From Gemmata palustris (GTDB taxonomy: Bacteria; Planctomycetota; Planctomycetia; Gemmatales; Gemmataceae), in NCBI RefSeq assembly GCF_017939745.1, contig NZ_JAGKQQ010000002.1:841838-905837 (forward strand): a stretch of DNA of 64,000 nucleotides. The letters are read 5' to 3'. This document shows positions 63,980 to 64,000 of the stretch, piece by piece; position 1 is the first letter of the stretch, and every line of letters begins with the position of its first letter. A program made the translations under genes and the position numbers. The notes under the pieces are model-generated. The model saw only the letters and a list, made by a program, of their open reading frames with translations. It was not told the DNA's origin and ran no database searches.

Positions 63980-64000
63980 TCCTAAGTTCTCGATGCCGCG

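Overview
The window is high-GC bacterial DNA that looks like a member of the Gemmataceae (phylum Planctomycetota). The assignment rests on gene content, not on a marker gene. Typical items are two DUF1559 pilin-like proteins each paired with a small lipoprotein, two ECF sigma factors with very long membrane-anchored C-terminal extensions (one with WD40 repeats), Tat-exported Gfo/Idh/MocA oxidoreductases, a VIT/VWA protein, c-type cytochrome proteins, and a lineage-type family with a CxCCRR motif and a conserved C-terminal block (ILADALQ, VRGCW, LGK). Genes sit on both strands, operons are short, and many starts are GTG. I found no rRNA, tRNA or CRISPR array.

Layout. Positions 1-3751: aroB (with the start of an overlapping gene) diverging from comEC. 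3830-6202: a CxCCRR-family gene, a small lipoprotein, and two paralogous genes of unknown function separated by a perfect 38-bp inverted repeat. 6766-8308: DUF1559 protein plus lipoprotein, closed by a strong terminator. 8578-12822: a glycan cluster with a sugar-phosphate nucleotidyltransferase, a GmhB-like phosphatase and two glycosyltransferases. 13017-17889: an unknown protein, an ATP-grasp ligase, a flavin monooxygenase and two more CxCCRR/LGK-family genes. 17965-25732: a hydrolase, a Tat oxidoreductase, flagellar rod protein FlgG, a dimethylformamidase-like protein, a chemoreceptor and CheW. 25999-32847: a GGCT-like protein, a YyaL-DsbD fusion, a haem-binding PD40-like protein, and a second lipoprotein/DUF1559 pair. 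33196-36755: a second glycan cluster (GT2, CapK/PaaK-like ligase, sugar epimerase). 36992-45847: secreted unknown, di-haem cytochrome, DUF985 cupin, degenerate peptidase-like protein, DEDDh exonuclease, VIT/VWA protein, MarC. 46139-53806: ECF sigma with an LTxxQ-like tail, a Tat oxidoreductase, a small unknown, and a WD40 sigma factor. 53893-63379: ribokinase, ArsC, DUF1003, GNAT, unknown, phytanoyl-CoA dioxygenase-like, EF-P, alpha/beta hydrolase, PafA-like phosphatase, DUF3467. The right edge holds an IS3 transposase remnant.

The most unusual property of the DNA is the number of long intergenic inverted repeats belonging to several sequence families. Arms reach 62 bp without a mismatch, and some families recur at distant loci. 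One family member lies between the capK-like and GT2 genes and appears to have been captured as the GT2 N-terminus. Of the genes, the modular CxCCRR/LGK family, the two giant ECF sigma factors and the EF-P with Asn at position 34 deserve most attention. All functional calls are from reading motifs by eye; no database search was run.
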